10,316 bases of DNA from JACDAN01 sp035776735 (GTDB taxonomy: Bacteria; Actinomycetota; Thermoleophilia; Gaiellales; Gaiellaceae), in NCBI GenBank assembly GCA_035776735.1, contig DASSSO010000042.1, positions 1 through 10,316 of the forward strand, given 5' to 3'. The notes under the pieces were generated by a model. That model worked only from the letters and a program-made list of their open reading frames with translations, made no database searches and was not told the DNA's origin. A program made the position numbers and the translations under genes. Below are positions 1 through 6,501 of this stretch, piece after piece. Position 1 is the first letter of the stretch; each line of letters begins with the position of its first letter.

Positions 1-717
<717 letters not shown>

Positions 718-785
718 TGAACACTTGCCCAAATCCGCTATGGAGTTTTGAGGGTGCGCGTGCCTAGGCGCGCAGCGCTTGACAA
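718..785 (+). other. 23S-5S internal transcribed spacer
   Basis: A 68-nt spacer between the two rRNAs with no tRNA. It holds one small hairpin: TGCGCG at 755-760 pairs with CGCGCA at 769-774 around an 8-nt loop. It could be a processing stem; that role is inferred from position only. Confidence 0.6.
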
Positions 786-903
<118 letters not shown>

Positions 904-915
904 TTAGCTTCGAAC

Positions 916-943
916 GAAGGGCCCCCGAGGGGGCCCTTCTTTT
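916..943 (+). terminator. intrinsic terminator of the rRNA operon
   Basis: An 11-base arm GAAGGGCCCCC (916-926) is the perfect complement of GGGGGCCCTTC (929-939), giving a 10-bp stem with a CGAG tetraloop, followed by TTTT (940-943). It stops rRNA transcription 12 nt after 5S. The HtpX-like gene ends at 951 on the other strand, so the same hairpin lies just downstream of that convergent gene, where it lacks a good U-tract and would work less well. Confidence 0.9.
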
Positions 944-950
944 CGTGGTC

Positions 951-1793
951 CTATGCCGCCCGTACTCGTTCCTTCCAGTCAGGATCGAGCTCGCGAAGGC
1001 GCGCGATCCTCTCGGCCGTCGACGGGTGGGTCGCGAAGAGCGCTGCCAGCCCGCGTTCCTCGAACGGGTTGAGGACGTAGAGCGGCTCGAGCGCAGGATT
1101 CCCCGCGAACGCAACGAGCTCGGTCGCCTGGTCGAGGCGAAGGAGCGCATCCGCGAGGCCGTGCGGCGACTCGCAGAGCTCCGCTGCCTCTCGATCGGCC
1201 GTGAACTCGCGGCGCGGGGAGAGCAGCGCGTGCTCGATCGCCGATGCGATGGGGCCGAGCACGAAGAGCAGGCCGCGCTGGAACCAGCCTCCTGCTCGGC
1301 TGATCTCGAGCAGGGTCGAGCCGACGACCGCGGCGACGGTCTGGGTGAGGAGGTCACGGCGCGCCGAGTGGGCAATCTCGTGCGCGATCAGGCCTTCGAG
1401 CTCCGCCGGCTGAACGGCCGCGAGCAGGCCCGTCGTGAAGACGAGCGCGTGTCCCTTCCCGCCGCGTCCCGCCGAAAGCACACGCGGGTGCCCGTCCTGG
1501 ATGACGTAGAGCCGGGGACGGGAGGTCCGAGCCCGGGCCGCGATTCGCTCGGCGGCGGTGAAGAGCGCCGCCGCCTCCGTCTCCAGGACCTCGCGCGCCC
1601 GCACGATCCCGAGGATCGCCCGATCGGCGTACCAGTAGAGCGCGATGCCGCCCAGCAGTCCGGCGAAGAACGCGATCGAGAAGGGCCGGTAGCCGCCGAT
1701 CAGCCAGCCGACGCCTCCGAGGAGCGCGGCGGCGCCGACGAGGAGCGCCCAGGTCTTGAGGAGGTTGACCGCGGCGGCGAGCCGGCGGCTCAC
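951..1793 (-). CDS. htpX: HtpX-like M48 family membrane zinc metalloprotease
   Basis: 280 residues with a GTG start; the upstream in-frame stop is just 6 bases away, so no longer start exists. HEIAH at residues 138-142 is the HExxH zinc site, with catalytic E139 and ligands H138 and H142. The third ligand is E196 in RREFTADREA (the family ExxxD, D200). The C-terminal FATHPSTAERIARL (253-266) is the usual closing motif of M48B/HtpX proteins. Two hydrophobic segments near 14-33 and 37-56 and two more near 150-165 and 173-190 fit the HtpX topology with a cytoplasmic catalytic domain. HtpX-type enzymes degrade damaged membrane proteins under envelope stress. It begins 3 nt after the stop of the 82-residue gene upstream, with no visible Shine-Dalgarno, so it is probably translated by coupling on the same mRNA. 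Family assignment is firm; the substrate is unknown. Confidence 0.93.
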   Translation of the reverse strand: MSRRLAAAVNLLKTWALLVGAAALLGGVGWLIGGYRPFSIAFFAGLLGGIALYWYADRAILGIVRAREVLETEAAALFTAAERIAARARTSRPRLYVIQDGHPRVLSAGRGGKGHALVFTTGLLAAVQPAELEGLIAHEIAHSARRDLLTQTVAAVVGSTLLEISRAGGWFQRGLLFVLGPIASAIEHALLSPRREFTADREAAELCESPHGLADALLRLDQATELVAFAGNPALEPLYVLNPFEERGLAALFATHPSTAERIARLRELDPDWKERVRAA

Positions 1794-1796
1794 GAT

Positions 1797-2045
1797 TCAG
1801 GCGGTGTCGTCGCGGTCGTCGTCGGTGAGCCCGCGGGGCGGCCAGTCCGGCTCGGGTGCGTCGCAGCGGCTGGTGCAGTGCAGCGAGGCGATGTTCTGGA
1901 GCGGGATGAGGATGTGACCGTTGAGCTCGATGTGCGGGACGTCGTCGACCGCGCAGTACGCGGTGAGCACGCCCTCCTGGTAGTCGCCGCCGAAGAGCGC
2001 GATCTCCACCTGCTCACCCTTGTACTTGCTCGTGTAGTCCTCCAC
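1797..2045 (-). CDS. small protein of unknown function, in operon with htpX
   Basis: 82 residues with a GTG start (MEDYTSKYKG...). I do not recognise a family. Residues 10-57 alternate hydrophobic and polar positions as a small beta-rich fold would, with ILIPLQNIASLHC at 45-57 as the most family-like stretch; an SH3-barrel or LSm-like fold is a guess only. Cysteines are at 31, 57 and 61. The last 20 residues are acidic and low in complexity (DDDRDD near 75-80). There is no signal peptide or membrane segment, so it is probably cytoplasmic. That it is real is supported by codon use like its neighbours, an exact fit between the phosphatase stop (27 nt upstream) and the htpX start (3 nt downstream), and a TAGACT hexamer upstream. 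The alternative frame at 1790-2017 is Ser/Arg/Thr-rich and looks like a shadow. Confidence 0.75.
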   Translation of the reverse strand: MEDYTSKYKGEQVEIALFGGDYQEGVLTAYCAVDDVPHIELNGHILIPLQNIASLHCTSRCDAPEPDWPPRGLTDDDRDDTA

Positions 2046-2055
2046 GCGCGGGCTC

Positions 2056-2061
2056 AGTCTA
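2056..2061 (-). promoter_or_regulatory. possible -10 hexamer TAGACT for the 82-residue gene
   Basis: On the minus strand TAGACT ends 10 nt before the GTG at 2045. It fits TANNNT and would give a leader of only a few bases. It lies in the 27-nt gap after the phosphatase stop, so the small gene and htpX could have their own start as well as read-through. No -35 was seen, and the spacing is longer than at the other starts. Confidence 0.4.
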
Positions 2062-2072
2062 GATCGGCGGCC

Positions 2073-2738
2073 TCACCCGGCCGGGGTCGGCGGTCGGGAA
2101 GCGGCCTCCCGGCGGCGGCGCTGGTCCTCGACAACGAAGTCGTCTAGATCCTCGGTGCGGCAGAGCTCGGTCAGGACACCCTCCTCGACGCAGACGGCGG
2201 ACAGGGTCGCGTTTGGCTCGACGCGGTGGACCCGGCGGTAGGTGTGGACGTCGACGCCGAGCGCGGCAGCGTGGATTGCCCGGATCGGGCCGCCGTGGGC
2301 GACGACGAGGATGCGCTGACCAGGGTGAGCGGCGGCGATCGCCTTGACCGCCCCGACCACACGGTCGGCCAGCTGGTCGTACGTCTCGCCGTCGTCCCAG
2401 CCCTCGTCGCCGGCGACCCAGCGACGGTACGCGTCGGGAAACAGCCGCTCGGCCTCCGCTCGTGTGAGGCCGGACCAGGCGCCGACATCCACCTCGCGCA
2501 GCGCCTCCAGCTCGCGCACCGGGAGCCCGTGGGCCGCGGCGGCGATCTCCGCGGTTTCGCGGGCGCGGACGAGGTCGCTCGAGTAGACGGCGTCGAGCTC
2601 GAGGCCGGCGAGTCGCTCGGCCAGCGCGCGCGCCTGCCCGCGGCCGCGCTCGGTCAGCGGCCGGTCTGCGTGGCCCTGCCAGCGCTGCGCGCGGTTCCAG
2701 TCGCTCTCGCCGTGGCGTGCGAGGAGGATCGTGGTCAC
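2073..2738 (-). CDS. histidine phosphatase superfamily protein (phosphoglycerate mutase-like)
   Basis: 221 residues. The N-terminal TILLARHGESDWN carries the RHG signature: R8, the phospho-accepting H9, G10 and E11. The remaining active-site residues are in order: R58 in SSDLVRARETAE, the acid E82 in LREVDVGAWSG, and H148 in VVAHGG. The overall pattern is branch-1 histidine phosphatase, like cofactor-dependent phosphoglycerate mutase, CobC and broad-specificity phosphatases. The short LTERGRGQA and GAWSGLT segments fit a general phosphatase better than glycolytic Pgm, but the substrate cannot be read from sequence. The last 15 residues are a basic, Pro-rich tail. The GTG start at 2738 puts RHG at residues 8-10, as usual, and lies 6 nt after a TAGCGT hexamer, consistent with leaderless mRNA. 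It heads a minus-strand series with the 82-residue gene and htpX and diverges from the SDR gene. Confidence 0.92.
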   Translation of the reverse strand: MTTILLARHGESDWNRAQRWQGHADRPLTERGRGQARALAERLAGLELDAVYSSDLVRARETAEIAAAAHGLPVRELEALREVDVGAWSGLTRAEAERLFPDAYRRWVAGDEGWDDGETYDQLADRVVGAVKAIAAAHPGQRILVVAHGGPIRAIHAAALGVDVHTYRRVHRVEPNATLSAVCVEEGVLTELCRTEDLDDFVVEDQRRRREAASRPPTPAG

Positions 2739-2743
2739 GGCGG

Positions 2744-2749
2744 TACGCT
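2744..2749 (+). promoter_or_regulatory. -10 element TACGCT of the SDR gene (half of a bidirectional promoter)
   Basis: TACGCT ends 8 nt before the ATG at 2758, with no Shine-Dalgarno between. With its complement it forms TACGCTA (2744-2750), which offers a TANNNT box to RNA polymerase in both directions. The predicted starts of the two transcripts are about 20 bp apart. Confidence 0.55.
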
Positions 2750-2750
2750 A
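2745..2750 (-). promoter_or_regulatory. -10 element TAGCGT of the phosphatase gene (half of a bidirectional promoter)
   Basis: On the minus strand TAGCGT ends 6 nt before the GTG start at 2738; no Shine-Dalgarno lies between. It fits TANNNT at the distance expected when transcription starts at the start codon. Five of its six bases are shared with the opposing hexamer TACGCT. No -35 match was found. Confidence 0.55.
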
Positions 2751-2757
2751 CTCGGCC

Positions 2758-3543
2758 ATGGACCTCGGCCTCCGCGACCGTGTCTGTGTCGTGACCGGGT
2801 CGACCGGGGGCATCGGTCTGGCAACCGCCCGGATGCTGGCGGAGGAAGGGGCGCGGGTCGTCGTGACCGGCCGGAATCCGGCGCGCGTGGAGGCGGCGAG
2901 AGGCGAGTCCGGCGCGGCGCTCGGCGTCGTGTGCGACCTCGCCGAGCCCGAGGCCCCGGCGGCGCTGGTGCGCGAGGCCGAGGCGTCGGTCGGCCCGATC
3001 GACTGCCTGGTCAACAACGTCGGCGTCGCGTACCAGGCGCGGTTCGACGAGCTGTCGGACGCGCAGTGGGACGCGATGTGGCAGCTCAACGTCATGAGCT
3101 TCGTGCGCGCGATCCGGGCGGTGCTGCCCGCGATGCGGGAACGGCGTGAAGGCGCGATCGTGAACGTCTCGTCCACCTCGGGCAAGCGGCCCTCGACGTC
3201 GATGCCCGACTACTCGGTGACGAAGGCGGCGGTGCTCTCGCTCTCGCGGCTGGTCGCGGACCTGTACGCCGCGGACGGGATCCGGTGCAACGCCGTCGCG
3301 CCGGGCCCGACGGCAAGCGAGGCCTGGCTCGGCCCTGGCGGACTCGCGGAGCAGCAGGCCGAGCGGACGGGGAGGACGCGGGACGAGGTCCTCGCGGCCG
3401 TCGGAGCCGGGCGTCCGCTGGGCCGGCTCGCCGAGCCGGAGGAGATCGCCAGCGTCATCGCCTTCCTCTGTTCGGACCGCGCGTCGTACGTGACCGGCGC
3501 GGCGTGGAGCGCCGACGGAGGGACGGTCCCGATCATCATCTGA
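2758..3543 (+). CDS. classical short-chain dehydrogenase/reductase (SDR), FabG-like
   Basis: 261 residues from the ATG at 2758, a normal length for classical SDRs. The Rossmann motif TGSTGGIG is at 13-20, and R39 in VVVTGRN suggests preference for NADP(H). D60 follows the third strand and NNVG at 86-89 replaces the usual NNAG. The catalytic tetrad is N111, S139, Y152 and K156 (YSVTK). APGPT (181-185) and a C-terminal GAAWSADGG complete the fold. It is a cytosolic oxidoreductase acting on a carbonyl or hydroxyl group; the substrate (3-oxoacyl-ACP, sugar, steroid or other) cannot be told. An in-frame GTG at 2731 would add 9 residues but would overlap the divergent phosphatase start and the -10 element, so the ATG is preferred. 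No strong terminator follows; dgt starts 166 nt downstream with its own promoter. Confidence 0.92.
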   Translation: MDLGLRDRVCVVTGSTGGIGLATARMLAEEGARVVVTGRNPARVEAARGESGAALGVVCDLAEPEAPAALVREAEASVGPIDCLVNNVGVAYQARFDELSDAQWDAMWQLNVMSFVRAIRAVLPAMRERREGAIVNVSSTSGKRPSTSMPDYSVTKAAVLSLSRLVADLYAADGIRCNAVAPGPTASEAWLGPGGLAEQQAERTGRTRDEVLAAVGAGRPLGRLAEPEEIASVIAFLCSDRASYVTGAAWSADGGTVPIII

Positions 3544-3619
3544 CCGTGTGGAGAGACCTTCACGCTTTCGGTTCGGAGCGGTCGCAGACGCGCGCGCCGC
3601 GGCCCGTTAGCGTGACAAT

Positions 3620-3656
3620 CCCATCCCGACCCCCAGGGAGGGTGGGGGGTGGCGGG
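3620..3656 (+). other. C-tract/G-tract element with G-quadruplex potential upstream of dgt
   Basis: The stretch holds CCC (3620-3622), CCC (3625-3627) and CCCCC (3630-3634). After a single A come GGG (3636-3638), GGG (3640-3642), GGGGGG (3644-3649) and GGG (3654-3656). The G half fits G3+N1-7 repeated four times with loops of 1, 1 and 4 nt. Alternatively ACCCCC (3629-3634) can pair with GGGGGT (3645-3650) as a hairpin. It ends about 40 nt before the -10 hexamer of dgt, on the non-template strand. A regulatory role is inferred only. Confidence 0.45.
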
Positions 3657-3696
3657 TGGTCCCCGCCGGACACTTCGCGGCCACCGGGTGACCCAC

Positions 3697-3702
3697 TAGC
3701 CT
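3697..3702 (+). promoter_or_regulatory. -10 element TAGCCT of the dgt-dnaG operon
   Basis: TAGCCT fits TANNNT and ends 7 nt before the ATG at 3710; no Shine-Dalgarno is present, which suggests a leaderless mRNA. A small palindrome GGGTGACCC (arms GGGT/ACCC, 3686-3694) abuts it and could be a regulator site. No clear -35 is seen. A second TANNNT (TAGCGT, 3608-3613) lies further upstream and might be an alternative start with a leader of about 90 nt. Confidence 0.55.
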
Positions 3703-3709
3703 TGGCCAC

Positions 3710-4708
3710 ATGACCGAGCTGGCCGGAAGGGTTGCCGACACCTTCGAGGCGCGCGTCCGCGAGCACGAGGAACGGTGGCTCTCGCCGCTCGCCGTCCGCT
3801 CGTACGAGACGCGCGGGAGGCTGCGCGGGGAGGAGCCGTGCCGGCTGCGGACCCCCTTCCAGCGCGACCGTGACCGCATCGTCCACTCGAAGGCGTTCCG
3901 CCGGCTCCGCAACAAGACCCAGGTCTTCATCGACCCGGGCGGCGACCATCTCCGCACGCGAATCACCCATACGATCGAGACGACCGGCATCTCGCGCGGT
4001 GTCGCACGTGCGCTCGGCCTGAACGAGGACCTCGTCGAGGCGATCGGGCTCGGCCACGACCTCGGGCACACGCCGTTCGGGCACACCGGGGAGGAGGCGC
4101 TCGACGACCAGCTCCAGACGCGGTTCGGCCGGCGCTTCCGGCACAACGAGCACTCGCTCAGGATCGTCGAGGTGCTCGAGAAGGACGGGCAGGGCCTGAA
4201 CCTCACGGAGGAGGTCCGCGACGGCATCGTCAACCACACGGGGCCGACGGAGCCCGCGACCCTCGAGGGGAGGATCGTCCGCATCGTCGACCGCGTCGCG
4301 TACATCAACCACGACATCGACGACGCGATCCGCGCCGGGGTCCTCAGCCCGGACGAGCTGCCGCGCGCGGAGGTGGAGCTGCTCGGCGAGACCGGCTCGC
4401 GACGGATCGACGCGCTCGTCCACGACCTGGTCGAGACGTCGCAGCTCGCGGGTGACATCCGGCAGAGCGAGGAGGTCGGGACGGCGATGCTCGCACTCCG
4501 AAGCTTCATGTTCGAGCGCGTCTACCTCGGGCCGCACACGGAGTCGCAGCACGAGCGGGCGCGGGAGGTCGTCCGCCGGGTGTTCGGACATCTCGCCGAC
4601 CATCCCGATGAGGTTCCCTCAGGGCCGGGCGACCTGGCCCAGCGCATCACCGACTACGTTGCCGGCATGACCGATCGCTTCGCCCTCGCCTACGCGGACC
4701 GGATCTAG
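3710..4708 (+). CDS. dgt: deoxyguanosinetriphosphate triphosphohydrolase (dGTPase, HD superfamily)
   Basis: 332 residues, the length of the shorter dGTPase clade. The enzyme splits dGTP (often other dNTPs too) to deoxynucleoside and triphosphate and so trims the dNTP pool in the cytosol. The substrate-binding start RTPFQRDRDRIVHSKAFRRL (47-66) and the metal site are intact: H87 in RTRITHTIE, H116-D117 in GLGHDLGHTPFGH and D202 in YINHDIDD. H125 in the TPFGH motif is also kept. The ATG at 3710 lies 7 nt after a TANNNT box and has no Shine-Dalgarno. The TAG stop overlaps the GTG of dnaG by one base (TAGTG), so the two genes are one transcription unit with likely translational coupling. Linking a dNTP hydrolase to the primase is a known actinobacterial arrangement. 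Function is confident; nucleotide specificity is not. Confidence 0.96.
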   Translation: MTELAGRVADTFEARVREHEERWLSPLAVRSYETRGRLRGEEPCRLRTPFQRDRDRIVHSKAFRRLRNKTQVFIDPGGDHLRTRITHTIETTGISRGVARALGLNEDLVEAIGLGHDLGHTPFGHTGEEALDDQLQTRFGRRFRHNEHSLRIVEVLEKDGQGLNLTEEVRDGIVNHTGPTEPATLEGRIVRIVDRVAYINHDIDDAIRAGVLSPDELPRAEVELLGETGSRRIDALVHDLVETSQLAGDIRQSEEVGTAMLALRSFMFERVYLGPHTESQHERAREVVRRVFGHLADHPDEVPSGPGDLAQRITDYVAGMTDRFALAYADRI

Positions 4709-6336
4709 TGGCACGGATCACCGAGGACTCGAAGCAGCGTGTCGTCGCCGCCGCGGACATGGTCGACGTCGTCTCCGGGCGCACGCAGCTCCGGAAGGTC
4801 GGATCGCGCTACACGGGCAGGTGCCCGTTCCACGAGGAGCGGACGCCGAGCTTCTCGGTCAACCCGGTCGACAAGCTCTACTACTGCTTCGGCTGCGGGG
4901 CCGGCGGCGACCTGATCAAGTTCGTGCGCGAGACCGAGCAGCTGGACTTCGCCGGCGCGCTCGAGTGGCTCGCCGACCGGTACCGGGTCGAGCTCGAGTA
5001 CGAGGAGGCTTCGCCGCAGGTCGAGGCTCAGCGGAAGCGCCGGGAGCGGCTGCACGCGCTGCTCGACCAGGCCGCGTCCTTCTACGAGCGGCACCTTTGG
5101 GAGACGGACGCCGGCGCGCCCGTCCGCGCCTACCTCGAGTCCCGGGGGCTCGGCGAGGCGATCTGCCGGGAGTTCCGGCTCGGCCTCTCGCCGGGGACGG
5201 GGCTGGCGCAGAAGGCGCAGCAGAAGGGGTTCACGCGCGACGAGCTTCGCGCGGCCGGGCTCACGAACGCCCGCGGCAACGACTACTTCCCGCGGCGGCT
5301 GATGTTCCCGCTCGCCGACGCGCGAGGCCGCGTCGTCGGCTTCCAGGCCCGGAAGCTCCACGAGGACGACCCGCTGCGCGGCAAGTACGTCAACTCGCCC
5401 GAGGGCGAGCTCTTCCACAAGTCGCGGATCCTGTACGGGCTCCATCTGGCGCGCACGGCGATCGCCAAGGAGGAGCGCGCGATCGTCGTCGAGGGGAACA
5501 CCGACGTGATCGCCCTGCGCGATGCGGGCCTTCAGCCGGTCGTCGCCTCGATGGGGACCGCGCTCACCGAGCAGCAGGTGAAGGAGCTCTCCCGCCTCAC
5601 GCGGCGCCTCTACCTCTGCTTCGACGCGGACGCCGCCGGCGAGTCGGCGACCCTCCGCGGGATGGAGCTCGCCGTCGGCCAGGGCTTCGACGTTCGCGTC
5701 GTGACACTGCCGCCCGGCCAGGACCCCGCGGATGCGCCCGGCGAGTTCGACGGGCGCCTCGGGGGCGCCGAGAGCTACGTCCGCTACCGCGCGCGGATGG
5801 AGCGCGAGCGGGCGCCCGACCGACAGGCGAAGTACGAGCGGGTCAAGACCTTCCTCGACAGCGTCCCGGACTCTCCCGAGCGGCAGGAGGCCTGGCGGGA
5901 GGCGAACGACGACCTCGGCATGACGATCCAGCTCCAGAGCGCCGTGTCGACGATGAAGGCCGCGCCCGTCTCGCGCCGGGTCATCGACGCCGGCGATCGC
6001 CTGGAGCGTGACGTCCTCGCCGCCTGCATCGCCTTCCCGGAGCTCGCCGACGCGCTGCGGAAGCTGCCGGAAGACCACTTCGACAGCGAGCTGCACCGTC
6101 GGCTGCGCAGCGTGATCCTCGACGGCGGAGCCGACGAGGACACCGTTCCCGCGCTGGCCGAGCTGGACGCCGTCGCCGCCTCCGAGGCGATCGACGAGCC
6201 GACGGCGAAGGAGCTCCTCCTGCGGCTCCGCGAGCGTTACCTGCGCCGGCGCCTGGCCGAAGCCGATCTCGAGGAGACCGGCGAATTGCAGCGCAAACTT
6301 CTCGAGATCCGAAACGAGGTCGCCCAGCTGGCCTAG
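4708..6336 (+). CDS. dnaG: DNA primase
   Basis: 542 residues from a GTG that overlaps the dgt stop. DnaG makes the RNA primers for lagging-strand synthesis with the DnaB helicase. The N-terminal CHC2-type zinc finger has C39, H42, C60 and C63 (CPFH...CFGC). The central RNA-polymerase fold runs roughly 120-260, with a basic YFPRRLMFPL at 193-202. The TOPRIM metal site follows: E262 in VVEGNTDVIAL, D306 and D308 in LCFDADAAGE, and the late acidic stretch DPADAPGEFDG (339-349). The usual VVEGY is VVEGN here (N264 in place of Tyr). The C-terminal DnaB-binding region (about 428-542) is helical and short, making the protein somewhat smaller than the usual 580-640 residues. No rpoD follows, unlike the classical rpsU-dnaG-rpoD operon. 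Codon use matches its neighbours and the gene looks intact. Confidence 0.97.
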   Translation: MARITEDSKQRVVAAADMVDVVSGRTQLRKVGSRYTGRCPFHEERTPSFSVNPVDKLYYCFGCGAGGDLIKFVRETEQLDFAGALEWLADRYRVELEYEEASPQVEAQRKRRERLHALLDQAASFYERHLWETDAGAPVRAYLESRGLGEAICREFRLGLSPGTGLAQKAQQKGFTRDELRAAGLTNARGNDYFPRRLMFPLADARGRVVGFQARKLHEDDPLRGKYVNSPEGELFHKSRILYGLHLARTAIAKEERAIVVEGNTDVIALRDAGLQPVVASMGTALTEQQVKELSRLTRRLYLCFDADAAGESATLRGMELAVGQGFDVRVVTLPPGQDPADAPGEFDGRLGGAESYVRYRARMERERAPDRQAKYERVKTFLDSVPDSPERQEAWREANDDLGMTIQLQSAVSTMKAAPVSRRVIDAGDRLERDVLAACIAFPELADALRKLPEDHFDSELHRRLRSVILDGGADEDTVPALAELDAVAASEAIDEPTAKELLLRLRERYLRRRLAEADLEETGELQRKLLEIRNEVAQLA

Positions 6337-6344
6337 CGTCCGAT

Positions 6345-6365
6345 GGGTGGGCGTTCTTCCCGCCC
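6345..6365 (+). terminator. possible terminator hairpin after dnaG
   Basis: GGGTGGG (6345-6351) pairs with CCCGCCC (6359-6365), 7 bp including one G-T wobble, around a 7-nt loop, starting 8 nt after the dnaG stop. No T-tract follows, so it is a weak or U-less candidate. Confidence 0.35.
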
Positions 6366-6442
6366 TCGAAACGTCAGAGCTCCGGCGAAAACCGCTGGAA
6401 ATCCAGGAGACCGTCACCGAGCCGGGCCTAGCCGTTTGGCCA

Positions 6443-6471
6443 TTGTGAACCCCCGGAACTGGCCCTACATT
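6443..6471 (+). promoter_or_regulatory. sigma-70-type promoter of the secreted beta-propeller gene
   Basis: TTGTGA (6443-6448) is a 4/6 match to TTGACA; a 17-nt spacer leads to TACATT (6466-6471), a TANNNT -10. Transcription would start near 6478, giving a 5' leader of about 24 nt that contains the Shine-Dalgarno. It is the only promoter of a protein gene here with a plausible -35 box. Confidence 0.6.
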
Positions 6472-6490
6472 CGGCGTGGGGAACCATGTG

Positions 6491-6496
6491 AGGAGG
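6491..6496 (+). promoter_or_regulatory. strong Shine-Dalgarno AGGAGG
   Basis: A consensus ribosome binding site 5 nt before the ATG at 6502. It fixes that start against a longer in-frame reading from 6343, and stands out because the other genes here lack a Shine-Dalgarno. Confidence 0.9.
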
Positions 6497-6501
6497 ATTA
6501 C

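Noticed and set aside
2731..2757. Alternative GTG start of the SDR gene
   Set aside because: It would overlap the divergent phosphatase start and translate the -10 motif. The ATG at 2758 gives the normal distance to the TGxxxGIG motif.
3544..3709. Riboswitch or leader peptide before dgt
   Set aside because: The likely transcription start is at the ATG itself, leaving no leader. No conserved riboswitch core was recognised; only the G/C-tract element stands out.
3560..4603. 347-codon open frame on the minus strand across dgt
   Set aside because: An antisense shadow of dgt, whose HD-domain metal site is intact on the plus strand. The minus translation is Arg/Glu/Leu/Val-rich repeats of no family.
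4705..6417. 570-codon open frame on the minus strand across dnaG
   Set aside because: It is the mirror of dnaG in a G+C-rich genome. The plus frame has all DnaG motifs in order; the minus frame is low-complexity Leu/Arg/Glu/Val-rich with no recognisable motif.
6343..6501. N-terminal extension of the beta-propeller gene by 53 codons
   Set aside because: The extension is Arg/Pro-rich, covers the promoter and Shine-Dalgarno, and would bury the signal peptide. AGGAGG 5 nt before 6502 fixes the start.
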